Positions 7,747-16,543 of a DNA stretch of 64,000 bases are shown here, in pieces. The stretch lies in assembly GCF_016031635.1 (NCBI RefSeq), contig NZ_JACEGD010000024.1, positions 1 to 64,000 on the forward strand, given 5' to 3'. This DNA comes from Bradyrhizobium diversitatis (GTDB lineage: Bacteria > Pseudomonadota > Alphaproteobacteria > Rhizobiales > Xanthobacteraceae). The number at the start of each line of letters is the position of its first letter. The stretch's first letter is position 1. The notes below the pieces were generated by a model. That model was not told where the DNA came from. It did no database searches and worked only from the letters and a program-made list of their open reading frames with translations. The position numbers were made by a program, and so were the translations under genes.

Positions 7747-8577
7747 GTGACGACCATGCGGACTTACCTCCTCGCCATGCTGTTCACGCTCGCCGTGCCC
7801 CTGACGGCGCAGGCGCAATCGGCCGACCTCGTTCTGTGCGACCGGGTCGCCGCCGATCCCAGCGATCCCGACAAGCCGGCCGACGTGAAGGGCGTGGCGG
7901 AGATCGCGGCCTCCGACATTGCAACCGCGGTCAGGTTCTGCAAGCAGGCCGCGCCATCCTCGCGGCGCGCGATGTTCGCGCTCGGCCGCGCCTATGCGGC
8001 CAACAGGCAGACGGCCGACGCGATCGCAGCCTGGCGCAAGGCCGCCGACAAGGGATCGAGCGCGGCCATGGTCGAACTCGGCGTGGCCTATGCCACCGGC
8101 GCGCGCGTCGCCAAGGACGAGGCGCAAGCGCGAAAGCTGTTCGAGAAGGCGGCGCAGGCCGGCAACCCCCGTGGCGTCAGCAATCTCGCCGCGCTCGGCG
8201 GCGCAGGTGGCGCCGCGCCGGCCGATCCCGCGCAGGCGCGCGCGCTGCTCGGCAAGGCTGCCGAGACCAACGCGGAAGCGCAGTACCAGCTCGGCCTGAT
8301 GCTCTCCGAAGGCGCGGGCGGTGCGAAGGACGACGCCGCGGCGCGTGCGCTGTTCGAGAAGGCGGCGGCACAAAACCATCCCGGCGCATTGGAGCGGATG
8401 GGCGCCTTCGCGCAGGAAGGCCGCGGCGGGCCCAGGGACAAGGACGCCGCGAAGGCCTATTACGAGCGCGCTGCGGCGCTCGGCGACGAGGACGCGAAGA
8501 AGGCGCTGGAGCGCATTCGCTGTCCCTATGCGATCAAGGACAAGCAGGGCAAGCTCGTCACCACGCTGTGTTTCTGA
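7747..8577 (+). CDS. Secreted Sel1-like repeat protein
   Basis: A 276-residue exported protein. A signal peptide (MRTYLLAMLFTLAVPLTAQA) is followed by tandem Sel1/TPR-like repeats with the A-xx-LGxxYAxG and AxxxFEKAAxxG pattern from about residue 60 to 250, and a short cysteine-containing tail. Such solenoids bind other proteins. I chose GTG 7747 because GGGGA lies 6 bases upstream; ATG 7756, three codons later, is a possible alternative. It begins 23 bases after the ModA-like gene and may be co-transcribed. Confidence 0.75.
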   Translation: MTTMRTYLLAMLFTLAVPLTAQAQSADLVLCDRVAADPSDPDKPADVKGVAEIAASDIATAVRFCKQAAPSSRRAMFALGRAYAANRQTADAIAAWRKAADKGSSAAMVELGVAYATGARVAKDEAQARKLFEKAAQAGNPRGVSNLAALGGAGGAAPADPAQARALLGKAAETNAEAQYQLGLMLSEGAGGAKDDAAARALFEKAAAQNHPGALERMGAFAQEGRGGPRDKDAAKAYYERAAALGDEDAKKALERIRCPYAIKDKQGKLVTTLCF

Positions 8578-8648
8578 GCAGAGCCGGGACCTGACGGAAC
8601 CCGGCTCGCGCGTACGTCGTTGTCGTCCGGACAAAACGGAGCGCGATC

Positions 8649-8798
8649 ATGATCCGCAAACTGGCATCGGGCGAATACCGCCTCTATTCACGCAAGGTGA
8701 ATCCGAAGACCGGCAAGCGTCGCAATCTCGGCACGTTCAAGAGCCGTGCAGCCGCCGAGAAGCACGAGCGCGAGGTGCAGTACTTCAAGCGTCACTGA
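8649..8798 (+). CDS. Small basic conserved protein, 49 aa
   Basis: A 49-residue open frame, MIRKLASGEY through VQYFKRH, rich in lysine and arginine. The phrase KVNPKTGKRRNLGTFKSRAAAEKHE resembles the arm-binding N-terminal domain of tyrosine integrases: a three-strand sheet with a GTFxSxxxAxxHE end. I remember near-identical small proteins in other Bradyrhizobium genomes. It may bind nucleic acid. There is no clear partner gene and no strong ribosome-binding site. Confidence 0.7.
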   Translation: MIRKLASGEYRLYSRKVNPKTGKRRNLGTFKSRAAAEKHEREVQYFKRH

Positions 8799-8836
8799 CG
8801 CGTGAGGGCCTTTTCCGCGAGTCAGAGACAAAAGTC

Positions 8837-8947
8837 GAAAAACAACCCCATGCACAGTAGCCAAGCCGTTGAAATCACACGCATGCGGATTTTGCGAAGT
8901 CGATTTGACCCGTCGGGCAAAACAGGGGCATAATGGCATCGTGGTGG
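8837..8947. repeat. Dispersed intergenic repeat, family B copy 1
   Basis: About 110 bases with conserved ends: AAAACAACCCCATGCACAGTA on the left and CCGTCGGGCAAAACAGG then GCATAATG on the right. The same ends occur at 62838-62956 with a diverged middle. The two copies have the same orientation and each precedes a plus-strand gene. It codes for nothing that I can support. Confidence 0.75.
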
Positions 8948-9051
8948 ACGTGCGTTCCGTGGCCGGTGCTGCGCGGAAAAGCCGGTGGCTTCAGTGCCGC
9001 GACGATGCTAGGTAGCCGACAATTGTTTTCCGATTTTGCGAGTTCAAGGCA

Positions 9052-9756
9052 TTGCTGGACGGGCTCTACAAGGTTGAATACGGCGTCAACGACGGGTTTG
9101 GCCGCAGCATCATGTGCCTGCATGACGGCAAGATGCTGGGCGGCAATTCGGGCTTTGCGCATCTCGGCAGTTATGTCGAGCGTGACGGCGAGATCATCGC
9201 CCAGGTCATCACCGAGCGGCACAATCTGGACCCCAGCTACAAGCCGCTGATGGGAGCGGATGTCGCCTCGATCGCAGCGCGCGGCCGGCTCTACGGCAAC
9301 CAGATCCGTCTCGAGGGCGGCGCGGACACCATGCCGGGCGCCAGGTTCTGGGCCAATCTCACGCGGCTCGACGACGAGGGGGGGCCGCCGAGCGGTGCGG
9401 TCGGGCCAGGCGGTATCGCCAACGGGCTCTACGGGATGAAGCTGAGCGCGCTGGACGGCATCGATGCTGGACTGTCCGGCGTGATGCTGCTGATCGACGG
9501 GCGCATCCTCGGCGGCGATGCGTTCTTCTACTATCTCGGCTCCTATTCCTCGGCGGACGGCCGGTGGAAGGGCGAGATGCTGAACCAGGAGCACACGCCG
9601 GCGAAAGGCGAGAACCCCGTGTTTGGCGGCTTCGAGGTCGGGATCGGCTTCTCCGGCACCTGCACGGCCGACAGCGGCGAGCTCGAAGGCATCGCGCTCG
9701 CGGGGAAGCGCAGCTTACGGCTTGCGGCGTCGCTCAAGCTGATGCGGCGGGCGTAA
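9052..9756 (+). CDS. Double GrlR-like domain protein, copy 2
   Basis: A 234-residue paralogue of the protein at 6320, again with two GrlR-like halves: GLYKVEYG, DGKMLGGNSGFAHLGSY, then GLYGMKLS, DGRILGGDAFFYYLGSY. The C-terminal halves of the two paralogues are close (NQEHTPAK, VGIGFSG, LAGKRSLRL). The start is a TTG at 9052, chosen because the first GLYK strand follows directly and the lengths of the paralogues agree. No long in-frame upstream extension makes sense. Lone gene, preceded by repeat family B. Confidence 0.72.
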   Translation: MLDGLYKVEYGVNDGFGRSIMCLHDGKMLGGNSGFAHLGSYVERDGEIIAQVITERHNLDPSYKPLMGADVASIAARGRLYGNQIRLEGGADTMPGARFWANLTRLDDEGGPPSGAVGPGGIANGLYGMKLSALDGIDAGLSGVMLLIDGRILGGDAFFYYLGSYSSADGRWKGEMLNQEHTPAKGENPVFGGFEVGIGFSGTCTADSGELEGIALAGKRSLRLAASLKLMRRA

Positions 9757-9768
9757 TCTCGCCGCCGC

Positions 9769-9849
9769 TCAATGGTAGGGGACGAATTTGGCACCCTCGG
9801 CGAGAAATTTCGCGGCTGCCTTCATTGCATCGAGAAATATCGACTTCAT
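9769..9849 (-). CDS. Possible 26-residue amphipathic peptide
   Basis: A short frame on the minus strand, MKSIFLDAMKAAAKFLAEGA then KFVPYH. ATG 9847-9849 has GAGG about 9 bases upstream. The peptide is helical, basic and amphipathic (lysines spaced between A, F and L), like small membrane-associated bacterial proteins. The evidence is only the codon frame, the ribosome-binding site and the non-random composition. Confidence 0.35.
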   Translation of the reverse strand: MKSIFLDAMKAAAKFLAEGAKFVPYH

Positions 9850-9938
9850 CGCATCTGACCTCGTCTTTGCATGAGCAAGCAAAGACCGTGCCCGGCTCGG
9901 GCAGCTGCCATGCCGACGCTTCGCGCACGTTGCCATGG

Positions 9939-10898
9939 CTAGAGAGTCGATATCGTCAGTTGCTGGGCAGCGAAGCTGACGCTTTTGAAGAACTCGTCGA
10001 CGAGCCGCGGAGCTCGAAATCGGTACAATCGGGCGAGCACGAGTTGCTGCGGTCGGTCCACATCGGCAAGGGGCCGGGACGTTAGCGTCCCATGGCCATA
10101 GACATTGTAGGGTGGCACAAAGTTCAGCAGCGCGTAGCCGAATCCGTTCGCTACGAGACTGCGGACCATCTCGAAGGAGTCGACGCGGTACGCCACAGTT
10201 GGACTGAGGCCGCGGTTTGCGAACAGCGACAGGAAGTAGTCGCGCGTCCGCGGCTGATCGAGCAGCACCATGGGCAGTGCGACTAGGTCGGAGAGGCTGC
10301 AACTCTGGCTGGAGGCCAGGGGATGTGCACTCGGCAGGACCACCTGGATCGGCATTGATCGCAGCGGTGAGGCGTGAAGCGTCGTCGGAATATCGTAGTC
10401 GTAGACAATGATCAGGTCGAAGCTTCCGTTGTGCAGACCGTCAAGCAGCGCTTCGTGCTTGTCCGCGCGCCAGCGCATTTCGATGTCTGGATGCTTCTCC
10501 TGGAGGTCGCGCAACACCAGCGGGATCAGATAGGGGGCGATCGTCGCAAGGCATCCGACGTTGATGCGGCCGGCGGCTCGAAACGGTCCTCGTTGCGCAA
10601 CGGCCTCGATTTCGCGGGCGTGGAGGAGAATGTTCCGAGCATGGGCGGCGAGATCCTGTCCGGCCGAGGTCAGCACCAGACCGCGCGCGTGACGGCGGAT
10701 GAACAATTGAGTCTGCAGAAATTCCTCAATCTGGGCGATCGCAGTCGAAATGGAGGCAGACGATACGTTCAGCGTTTCCGAGGCGCGCAACACGCTCTCG
10801 TGGTTCGCAGTTGCGAGAAAATACGTGAGTTGTCGCAGCGAAAGCTTGGGAACGGCCTCGCCGACCTCGATCTGGTCCCTGTATTTCTCGCCCGCCAA
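9939..10898 (-). CDS. LysR-family transcriptional regulator
   Basis: A 319-residue regulator. An N-terminal winged helix-turn-helix (LSLRQLTYFLATANHESVLR, then ASETLNVSSASISTAIAQIE) is followed by a LysR-type effector domain (about residues 105-300) beginning GRINVGCLATIAPYLIP. TTG 10896-10898 has GAGGTG about 6 bases upstream. It is divergent from the Rieske oxygenase operon, with about 190 bases between, the classic layout for a regulator that activates the neighbouring catabolic operon in response to substrate. The inducer is unknown. Confidence 0.92.
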   Translation of the reverse strand: MAGEKYRDQIEVGEAVPKLSLRQLTYFLATANHESVLRASETLNVSSASISTAIAQIEEFLQTQLFIRRHARGLVLTSAGQDLAAHARNILLHAREIEAVAQRGPFRAAGRINVGCLATIAPYLIPLVLRDLQEKHPDIEMRWRADKHEALLDGLHNGSFDLIIVYDYDIPTTLHASPLRSMPIQVVLPSAHPLASSQSCSLSDLVALPMVLLDQPRTRDYFLSLFANRGLSPTVAYRVDSFEMVRSLVANGFGYALLNFVPPYNVYGHGTLTSRPLADVDRPQQLVLARLYRFRAPRLVDEFFKSVSFAAQQLTISTL

Positions 10899-11090
10899 AT
10901 CGGTTCACCTCGCAAAGGTCCATTTTCAGGCAGTGTCTGCGCGCATCATAAGCGCTGCCGCTGATCTATTGAGCAGTTCAAGATTTCCAAACTCGTCTCG
11001 CATGTAACTATTATTGGCAGAACCAGAGCCGCACACAATACTCGAATGAGACTAATTCCAACGACCCGCGCGAGCGGAACGAGGGCAGCG

Positions 11091-12455
11091 ATGGTTGCGC
11101 AAAAGCAGTTTCTGACGACCGCCTATGGTGGCTACCTCAAGCAGGAGATACCGGGAGAGAACGTCGAACTCACGCACGTGGAGAAAGGATCGCCTGCCGG
11201 CGAGCTGCTGCGCCGCTACTGGCAGCCGATCGCGTTGACGTCCGAGCTCACAGACGTGCCGCTTGGCTTCCGCATGTTCGGCGAAGACCTCGTGGTGTTC
11301 CGCACCACCCAGGGCGAGTACGGGATTCTCGACCGGCATTGCAGCCATCGCGGCACGTCGCTGGAGTTCGGCCTGCCGACGGAGAATGGATTGCGGTGCT
11401 GCTATCACGGCTGGCTGTTCGGCGTGAACGGGCAGGTGCTGGAAACGCCCGGCGATCCCCCTGGCACCGCGCTCAAGGACCGGCTGTTCCACGGCGCCTA
11501 CCCCTGCAAGGAATACAAGGGGCTGATCTTCGGCTATTTCGGGCCGCCCGACAGTATTCCGGAATTTCCGATCTTCGACAGCTACGACTATCCCGATGAC
11601 AGGCTGGTGCCGTATTGCATCACCTATCCCTGTAACTGGCTGCAGGTGCAGGAGAACGTCATGGATCCGGCGCACGCCGTATTCCTGCACACCCGCGTCA
11701 CCTTCTCGCACTTTTCCGATACGTGGGGTGAATTGCCGGTGATGGACTTCGTGGAGACGCCGACCGGCATGATCTACGTCACGACGCGGCGCTGGAAGGA
11801 CAAGGTCTGGGTCCGCTCCAACGACATCATCATGCCGAACCTCGCGCAGGTCGGCCACATCTGGGAAGACGGCCAGGACGCCAAGCAGTTCGGCCGCGTC
11901 GGCATCACCCGCTGGACGACGCCGATCGACAACACGACCTGCAAGGTGATCGGGTGGCGGCACTTCCATCCCGAGGTCAATCCGAGGGGGATCGGCAAGG
12001 AAGAGGATTGCGGCCTGGAGAAGGTGGACTTCTACGGCCAGGGCGCCGGCGGTTCGTTCGAGGAGCGGCAACGCCTGCCAGGCGACTACGACGCGATCGT
12101 CACGCAGCGTCCCATCGCGCTGCATGGGCTCGAGCACCTCACATACTGCGACAAGGGCGTGGTGATGCTGCGCAAGTTGCTGCGCCGCGACATCCGCAAG
12201 GTCGCCGCCGGCGAGGAGCCGCCGCGTTCGACGCTCCGCTCCGGCGGCGCGATCCCCACCTATTGCCACGACACCGTCCTTGCAATCCCGCCGATCGCGG
12301 GTGTCGACGATCTCGAACTGCAGGAGGAGGTCGGACGCCGTGTCACCGAGATCGTGATCGCGGGCGATCATCACGCCGCCGACGACCGGCACGACGTCGT
12401 CCGCAAGCTTCTGAGCGAATACGAAAGCAGCGTCGCATCGCAGGCCGCGGCCTGA
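11091..12455 (+). CDS. Rieske non-heme iron oxygenase, alpha subunit
   Basis: The catalytic component of an aromatic-ring-hydroxylating or N-/O-dealkylating oxygenase. The Rieske 2Fe-2S site is C84-x-H86 and C103-x2-H106 (HCSHRGTS and CCYHGW). The mononuclear iron site begins ENVMDPAHAVFLH, with D192, H195 and H200. 454 residues fits the phthalate-dioxygenase-like group with a single subunit type. Start ATG 11091 has GAGGG 6 bases upstream; an upstream ATG at 11046 lacks one. First gene of the plus-strand cluster; its electron donor is probably the reductase at 18929. Substrate unknown. Confidence 0.92.
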   Translation: MVAQKQFLTTAYGGYLKQEIPGENVELTHVEKGSPAGELLRRYWQPIALTSELTDVPLGFRMFGEDLVVFRTTQGEYGILDRHCSHRGTSLEFGLPTENGLRCCYHGWLFGVNGQVLETPGDPPGTALKDRLFHGAYPCKEYKGLIFGYFGPPDSIPEFPIFDSYDYPDDRLVPYCITYPCNWLQVQENVMDPAHAVFLHTRVTFSHFSDTWGELPVMDFVETPTGMIYVTTRRWKDKVWVRSNDIIMPNLAQVGHIWEDGQDAKQFGRVGITRWTTPIDNTTCKVIGWRHFHPEVNPRGIGKEEDCGLEKVDFYGQGAGGSFEERQRLPGDYDAIVTQRPIALHGLEHLTYCDKGVVMLRKLLRRDIRKVAAGEEPPRSTLRSGGAIPTYCHDTVLAIPPIAGVDDLELQEEVGRRVTEIVIAGDHHAADDRHDVVRKLLSEYESSVASQAAA

Positions 12456-12479
12456 GCCTTCAACGAAGAGAGTGTGAAC

Positions 12480-13094
12480 GTGTCGATCAAAAGTCCCATT
12501 CATCCCGGCGCGGTGGCCTGGACCGGCGAGAATCCCGGAATCTATCTCAAGGACACCCAGGACGGTCCCTGGACCGGGCTGATGTGCTTCTTCCGCATCT
12601 TCTACTCCGCGCACGGCATGGGTAGAGGCATCGTGGTTCTGGACCAACCCGGCCTTGCCAAAGGCCGGCCGGACGCCGACAATTTCTGTATCAGTGACAA
12701 CGAGCCGCTCGCCAGATATCTGGTTGCGGAGTTTTTCTCGAAATTCGCTTCGTTCCGGGTCTCGCCCGGCATCGGCGCACTGACGTACCTGCCGATGGTC
12801 GAGTGCCGCCGTGAAGGCAGTACGCTGTCGAGCTATTCGGAGATCGTGCGCGCCGCCGACCTGGAGGTGGTCGCGACATGGTCGAAGCTCGGCTCGCCCT
12901 ATGCCGTCGACATGCCGGCCGAGAGCGGCCCGACCAAGCTGCACCAGATGTACAGCCTTTTCCTCGACGCCGGCGAAGGCTCGGTGACCATCAACGGTCG
13001 TCCACTGGCCGGCAAGGTAGTGCAGCGAGATTTCGCCGGAACGCGCAAGAGCACGGCGTTCCTGGCGTTCTCCGAATCCTGGATGCAGGTCTAA
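12480..13094 (+). CDS. Conserved protein of unknown function in the oxygenase operon
   Basis: A 204-residue soluble protein that I do not recognise. It has no signal peptide or membrane segment. It is not the NTF2-like beta subunit seen with many dioxygenases. Features include a GIYLKDTQDGPW start, a GIVVLDQPG strand, and FLDAGEGSVTINGRPL near the end. It lies 24 bases after the oxygenase gene and 15 before the permease, so it is surely part of the operon. It may assist the oxygenase or handle its product. GTG 12480 is preferred over GTG 12474 because of spacing from AAGAGAG. Confidence 0.7.
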   Translation: MSIKSPIHPGAVAWTGENPGIYLKDTQDGPWTGLMCFFRIFYSAHGMGRGIVVLDQPGLAKGRPDADNFCISDNEPLARYLVAEFFSKFASFRVSPGIGALTYLPMVECRREGSTLSSYSEIVRAADLEVVATWSKLGSPYAVDMPAESGPTKLHQMYSLFLDAGEGSVTINGRPLAGKVVQRDFAGTRKSTAFLAFSESWMQV

Positions 13095-13109
13095 CGCAGA
13101 GGAGGGGCA

Positions 13110-13979
13110 ATGTCCGACGCCTTGCAGTTTCTCATGAGCGGACTGGTGGTGGGCAGCATCTACGGGCTGATCGGCGTCGGCTTCACTTGCATCTACAACG
13201 TCACCGGTATCGTCAACTTCGCCCAGGGCGATTTCGCGATGGTGGGCGCGATGAGCGCGATCGCGCTGAACGTCGCAGGCGTGCCGCTGTGGCTCGCGAT
13301 TCTGCTCGCCATCGTGATCACCAGTGTGGTGGCGGTGTTGATAGAGCGCACCGCCATCCAACCCGTCCGTGGCGACGTCATGCGCGGCATCATCGTCACC
13401 ATCGGCGTCGGGGTGGTGCTGCAAGGTCTCGCCGCGATCATCTGGGGAACCGACGCGCAGCCGATGCCTGCGTTCTCGGGCGAGAAGTTGATCCATCTTC
13501 TCGGCGCAACCGTGATGCCGCAGTCGCTATGGGTGATCGGGATCGGCATCCTGGCGATGGGCGGCCTCGACCTGCTGTTTCGTCGCACCTATCTCGGCCA
13601 GATGTTCCGGGCCTGCGCGATGAATCCGTTCGCCGCGCGGCTGGTCGGCATGAAGGTCGAGACGATGAGTCTGGTCGGATTCGTCATGTCGGGCGCGCTG
13701 GGTGCGATCGCCGGCATCGTCGTCGCACCCATCGCGCTGACTCAATACGACAGTGGCCTGCAGCTGGGGATCAAGGGCTTTGTGGCCTGCATCGTCGGCG
13801 GCTTCGGCGGTCCGGTCGGCGCCGCCCTGGGCGGCCTGGTGCTCGGTGTGCTGGAGGCGTTCTCTGCAGGCTACGTGTCCTCCGGCTACAAGAACGCGAT
13901 CGCCTTCGCGCTTCTGCTCGGCTTCCTGCTGTTCCGTCCCGGCGGGCTGCTCGGCGACTACGATCGGGTGCGCGCATGA
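13110..13979 (+). CDS. Branched-chain-type ABC transporter permease (LivH family)
   Basis: A 289-residue inner-membrane permease with about eight hydrophobic segments. It begins LQFLMSGLVVGSIYGLIGVG and has the NFAQGDFAMVGAM motif typical of LivH, followed by GGFGGPVGAALGGLVLGVLE near the C-terminus. It pairs with the LivM-like protein to form the channel of an uptake system of the HAAT type, which takes amino acids, amides and also aromatic acids. AGGAGG lies just upstream of the ATG, and the stop overlaps the next start. Confidence 0.93.
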   Translation: MSDALQFLMSGLVVGSIYGLIGVGFTCIYNVTGIVNFAQGDFAMVGAMSAIALNVAGVPLWLAILLAIVITSVVAVLIERTAIQPVRGDVMRGIIVTIGVGVVLQGLAAIIWGTDAQPMPAFSGEKLIHLLGATVMPQSLWVIGIGILAMGGLDLLFRRTYLGQMFRACAMNPFAARLVGMKVETMSLVGFVMSGALGAIAGIVVAPIALTQYDSGLQLGIKGFVACIVGGFGGPVGAALGGLVLGVLEAFSAGYVSSGYKNAIAFALLLGFLLFRPGGLLGDYDRVRA

Positions 13980-14929
13980 TGCGATGGCGTATTCTCGCGC
14001 TTGCTGCGGCGGCTCTCCTGGCCTGTGCCGCAACCGGTAACGGCTACATCATCAGCCTGTTGGTGGTGATCGGGCTGCAGGCACTGCCCGCGATGGGCCT
14101 CGCGCTGATCGCTGGATTTACGGGGCAGATCTCGCTCGGCCACGCTGCCTTCTATGGCCTCGGAGCCTATGGCGCGGCGCTGATCGGCCGGTGGCTCGGT
14201 GTTCCCGCCTGGGTCGATATCGCGCTGTCGACTGCGATGGTGGCGCTGCTGGCCTGGGCGATCGGCTGGCTCGTGTTTCGTCTCAAGGGCCATTACCTTG
14301 CGATGGCGACGCTGGCGTTCGGCATCATCGTGCAGATCTGCTTCACCGAAATGCATGGTGTCACCGGCGGTCAGGACGGACTGACGGGCATTCCGCCGCT
14401 GAGCCTGTTCGGCCTCACTTTCCGCAGCGATGCCGCAATGCTGGCGGTGGTCTGGCTGGTTGCGATCGCAGCGATCCTGGCCGCGCAAAATCTCGTGGCT
14501 TCGCCGACCGGTCTCGCCATGCGGGCGATCGCGGAAAACGAAGTCACGGCCCGGTCGGTCGGCAACGACGTCCAGTCGATCAAGCGGCTGATCATGATGG
14601 TAAGCGGCGCATTTTGCGCGCTCGGCGGCGGCCTCTATGCGCACTACATCGGTTATCTCAGCCCAGGCCCGTTCGACGTCGGTTTCTCCATCAAGCTGTT
14701 GCTGATGGTCGCGATCGGTGGTTTCGCCGACGTCTGGGGCGTGCTGCTCGGCGTCATCTTCATCACCTTGATCGGCGAACTGCTGAAGCCGCTCGGCGCC
14801 TATGACATCGTGGCTTACGGGACGCTGCTGGTCGTCAGCGTGATCTATTGCCCCAATGGATTGTTGCGCGGCATGGCGGCGCTCGTCGCTCGTGCCCGGC
14901 GGACGGCAATCGCGGGGAGCACGCGATGA
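13976..14929 (+). CDS. Branched-chain-type ABC transporter permease (LivM family)
   Basis: A 317-residue inner-membrane permease and partner of the LivH-like protein. It has a long series of hydrophobic helices, with the motifs GFTGQISLGHAAFYGLGAYG and GLAMRAIAENEVTARSVG that mark LivM. The start ATG overlaps the livH-like stop (ATGA), and its own stop overlaps the ATPase start in the same way, so the three genes are translationally coupled. An ATG three bases later (13979) is equally possible. Confidence 0.93.
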   Translation: MMRWRILALAAAALLACAATGNGYIISLLVVIGLQALPAMGLALIAGFTGQISLGHAAFYGLGAYGAALIGRWLGVPAWVDIALSTAMVALLAWAIGWLVFRLKGHYLAMATLAFGIIVQICFTEMHGVTGGQDGLTGIPPLSLFGLTFRSDAAMLAVVWLVAIAAILAAQNLVASPTGLAMRAIAENEVTARSVGNDVQSIKRLIMMVSGAFCALGGGLYAHYIGYLSPGPFDVGFSIKLLLMVAIGGFADVWGVLLGVIFITLIGELLKPLGAYDIVAYGTLLVVSVIYCPNGLLRGMAALVARARRTAIAGSTR

Positions 14930-16542
14930 CGATCCCGTTGCTCTCGGTCAAGACCGCGTCGGTGAATTTCGGCGCCTTTCGCGCGCTGACCGACGTCAGC
15001 TTCGACGTCGATGCCGGCGAACTGGTCGCACTGATCGGCCCGAACGGTGCGGGTAAGACTACGCTGCTCAACGTCCTCTCCGGAGAGATCACTCCGCAGA
15101 CCGGTTCGGTGCAGTTCGACGGTCAGACCATCACAGGCGAGGCGCCGCACGACGTCGTCGCGCGCGGACTGGCCCGCACGTTCCAGGCAGCCGAGCCGTT
15201 CCAGAATATGTCGGTGCGCGAGAACGTCATGGTCGGCGGCGTCGCGCTGCATCGCATGGGTCTCTTGTCCTCGATGATCGGCCGCGGGACGGCGGTGCTC
15301 GACCAAGGACGGTTGCGGCGCGAGGCCGACGAACATCTCGCGGCGGTCGGATTGGCAGACCTTGCGGATCAACAGGCGTCGATCCTGACCGCCGGCCAGC
15401 GGCGGCTCCTCAGTATCGCGCGCGTGCTCGCCTCGGGCGCGCGGATGCTGGTGCTCGACGAACCCGGCGCCGGGCTGAACGAGCTCGAGAAACGCGCGCT
15501 CGGCGACATCATCCTGTCGCTCTCGCGCACGGGCAAGACCGTCCTGTTCATCGACCACGACATGCCGCTGGTGAGCCGGCTGGCGCGCCGGATTCTGGTG
15601 CTTGACCAGGGCCGCATCATCGCAGACGGCGAGCCAGCAGACGTGAGGCGAAATCCGCGCGTGCTCGATGCCTATCTCGGGCGCCGAGACGTCGCCCAGG
15701 AGGCGCCGAAGGTGATCCGGGCCGTCACATCGCCGTTGCTGGAGATCGGCGGGCTCGGCGTCAAGTATGGTGGGCTCCTGGCGCTGGACAGCGTCTCGCT
15801 CGGAGTGGGCCGCGGAGAAATCGTGGCGCTGGTCGGCGCCAATGGCGCAGGAAAGAGCAGCTTGTTGCGGGCGATCGCGGGGGTGGAGCCGTGCAGCGCA
15901 GAGAAACTGACGTTCGGTCAGCGCGACCTGCGCGGCGTGACGGCGGACCGGCGCGTGGCGAGCGGCATCAGCCTGGTGCCGGAGGGGCGTGCGTTGTTCG
16001 GATCGCTCACGGTGCTGCAGAACCTCGCTGCCGGCCGCTACGCGTTGCGGCGGGCGAGGGGCTTCCATCACGTCGTCTGGCGCGACTCCGCCGAACGAAG
16101 CGCCTTCGAGCGACGGCTCGAAACCGTGTATCAGCTCTTCCCGGTTTTGCAGGAACGTGCGGATCAACTGGCGGGCACGCTCAGCGGCGGGCAGCAGCAG
16201 ATGGTGGCGATCGGTCGCGCCCTGATGGGTGAGCCGAAATTGCTGATGCTGGACGAGCCCTCGCTTGGCCTGGCGCCGCAGGTCCTCATCGAAATCCTGC
16301 GCTGCGTCGAACGGTTGCGCGACCAGGGGCTGACGATCCTGCTGGTGGAGCAGAACGTGTCCGCCGCCTTGTCGATCGCCGACCGCGGCTATGTGCTCGC
16401 AGGCGGGCGGGTCATCGCGGAGGGCGCGGGGCGGACGCTGCTTCAGGACCGCGGCCTGACCGAGGCCTATCTCGGGTCGAGTGAGTCAGAAGCGGACGAC
16501 GCCGGGCCAGGCCGTGACGTCGTCGCCGTCAACGGAGGTTGA
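14926..16542 (+). CDS. Fused LivG-LivF ABC transporter ATPase
   Basis: 538 residues holding both ATPases of a branched-chain-type transporter in one chain. Domain 1 is LivG-like: Walker A GPNGAGKT (38-45), signature LTAGQ (154-158, a departure from LSxGQ or LSYGE), Walker B MLVLDEP (174-180) and H-loop H211. Domain 2 is LivF-like: Walker A GANGAGKS (304-311), signature LSGGQ (419-423), Walker B LLMLDEP (439-445), then LLVEQN. These are normally two genes. A linker of about 15 residues near 255-270 joins them. No stop or frameshift interrupts the frame. Confidence 0.92.
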   Translation: MTIPLLSVKTASVNFGAFRALTDVSFDVDAGELVALIGPNGAGKTTLLNVLSGEITPQTGSVQFDGQTITGEAPHDVVARGLARTFQAAEPFQNMSVRENVMVGGVALHRMGLLSSMIGRGTAVLDQGRLRREADEHLAAVGLADLADQQASILTAGQRRLLSIARVLASGARMLVLDEPGAGLNELEKRALGDIILSLSRTGKTVLFIDHDMPLVSRLARRILVLDQGRIIADGEPADVRRNPRVLDAYLGRRDVAQEAPKVIRAVTSPLLEIGGLGVKYGGLLALDSVSLGVGRGEIVALVGANGAGKSSLLRAIAGVEPCSAEKLTFGQRDLRGVTADRRVASGISLVPEGRALFGSLTVLQNLAAGRYALRRARGFHHVVWRDSAERSAFERRLETVYQLFPVLQERADQLAGTLSGGQQQMVAIGRALMGEPKLLMLDEPSLGLAPQVLIEILRCVERLRDQGLTILLVEQNVSAALSIADRGYVLAGGRVIAEGAGRTLLQDRGLTEAYLGSSESEADDAGPGRDVVAVNGG

Positions 16543-16543
16543 A

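Noticed and set aside
11052..13496. Very long (814-codon) open frame on the minus strand opposite the Rieske operon
   Set aside because: It is antisense to well-supported genes, has a histidine/aspartate-rich low-complexity translation with no domain, and is typical of high-GC shadow frames.
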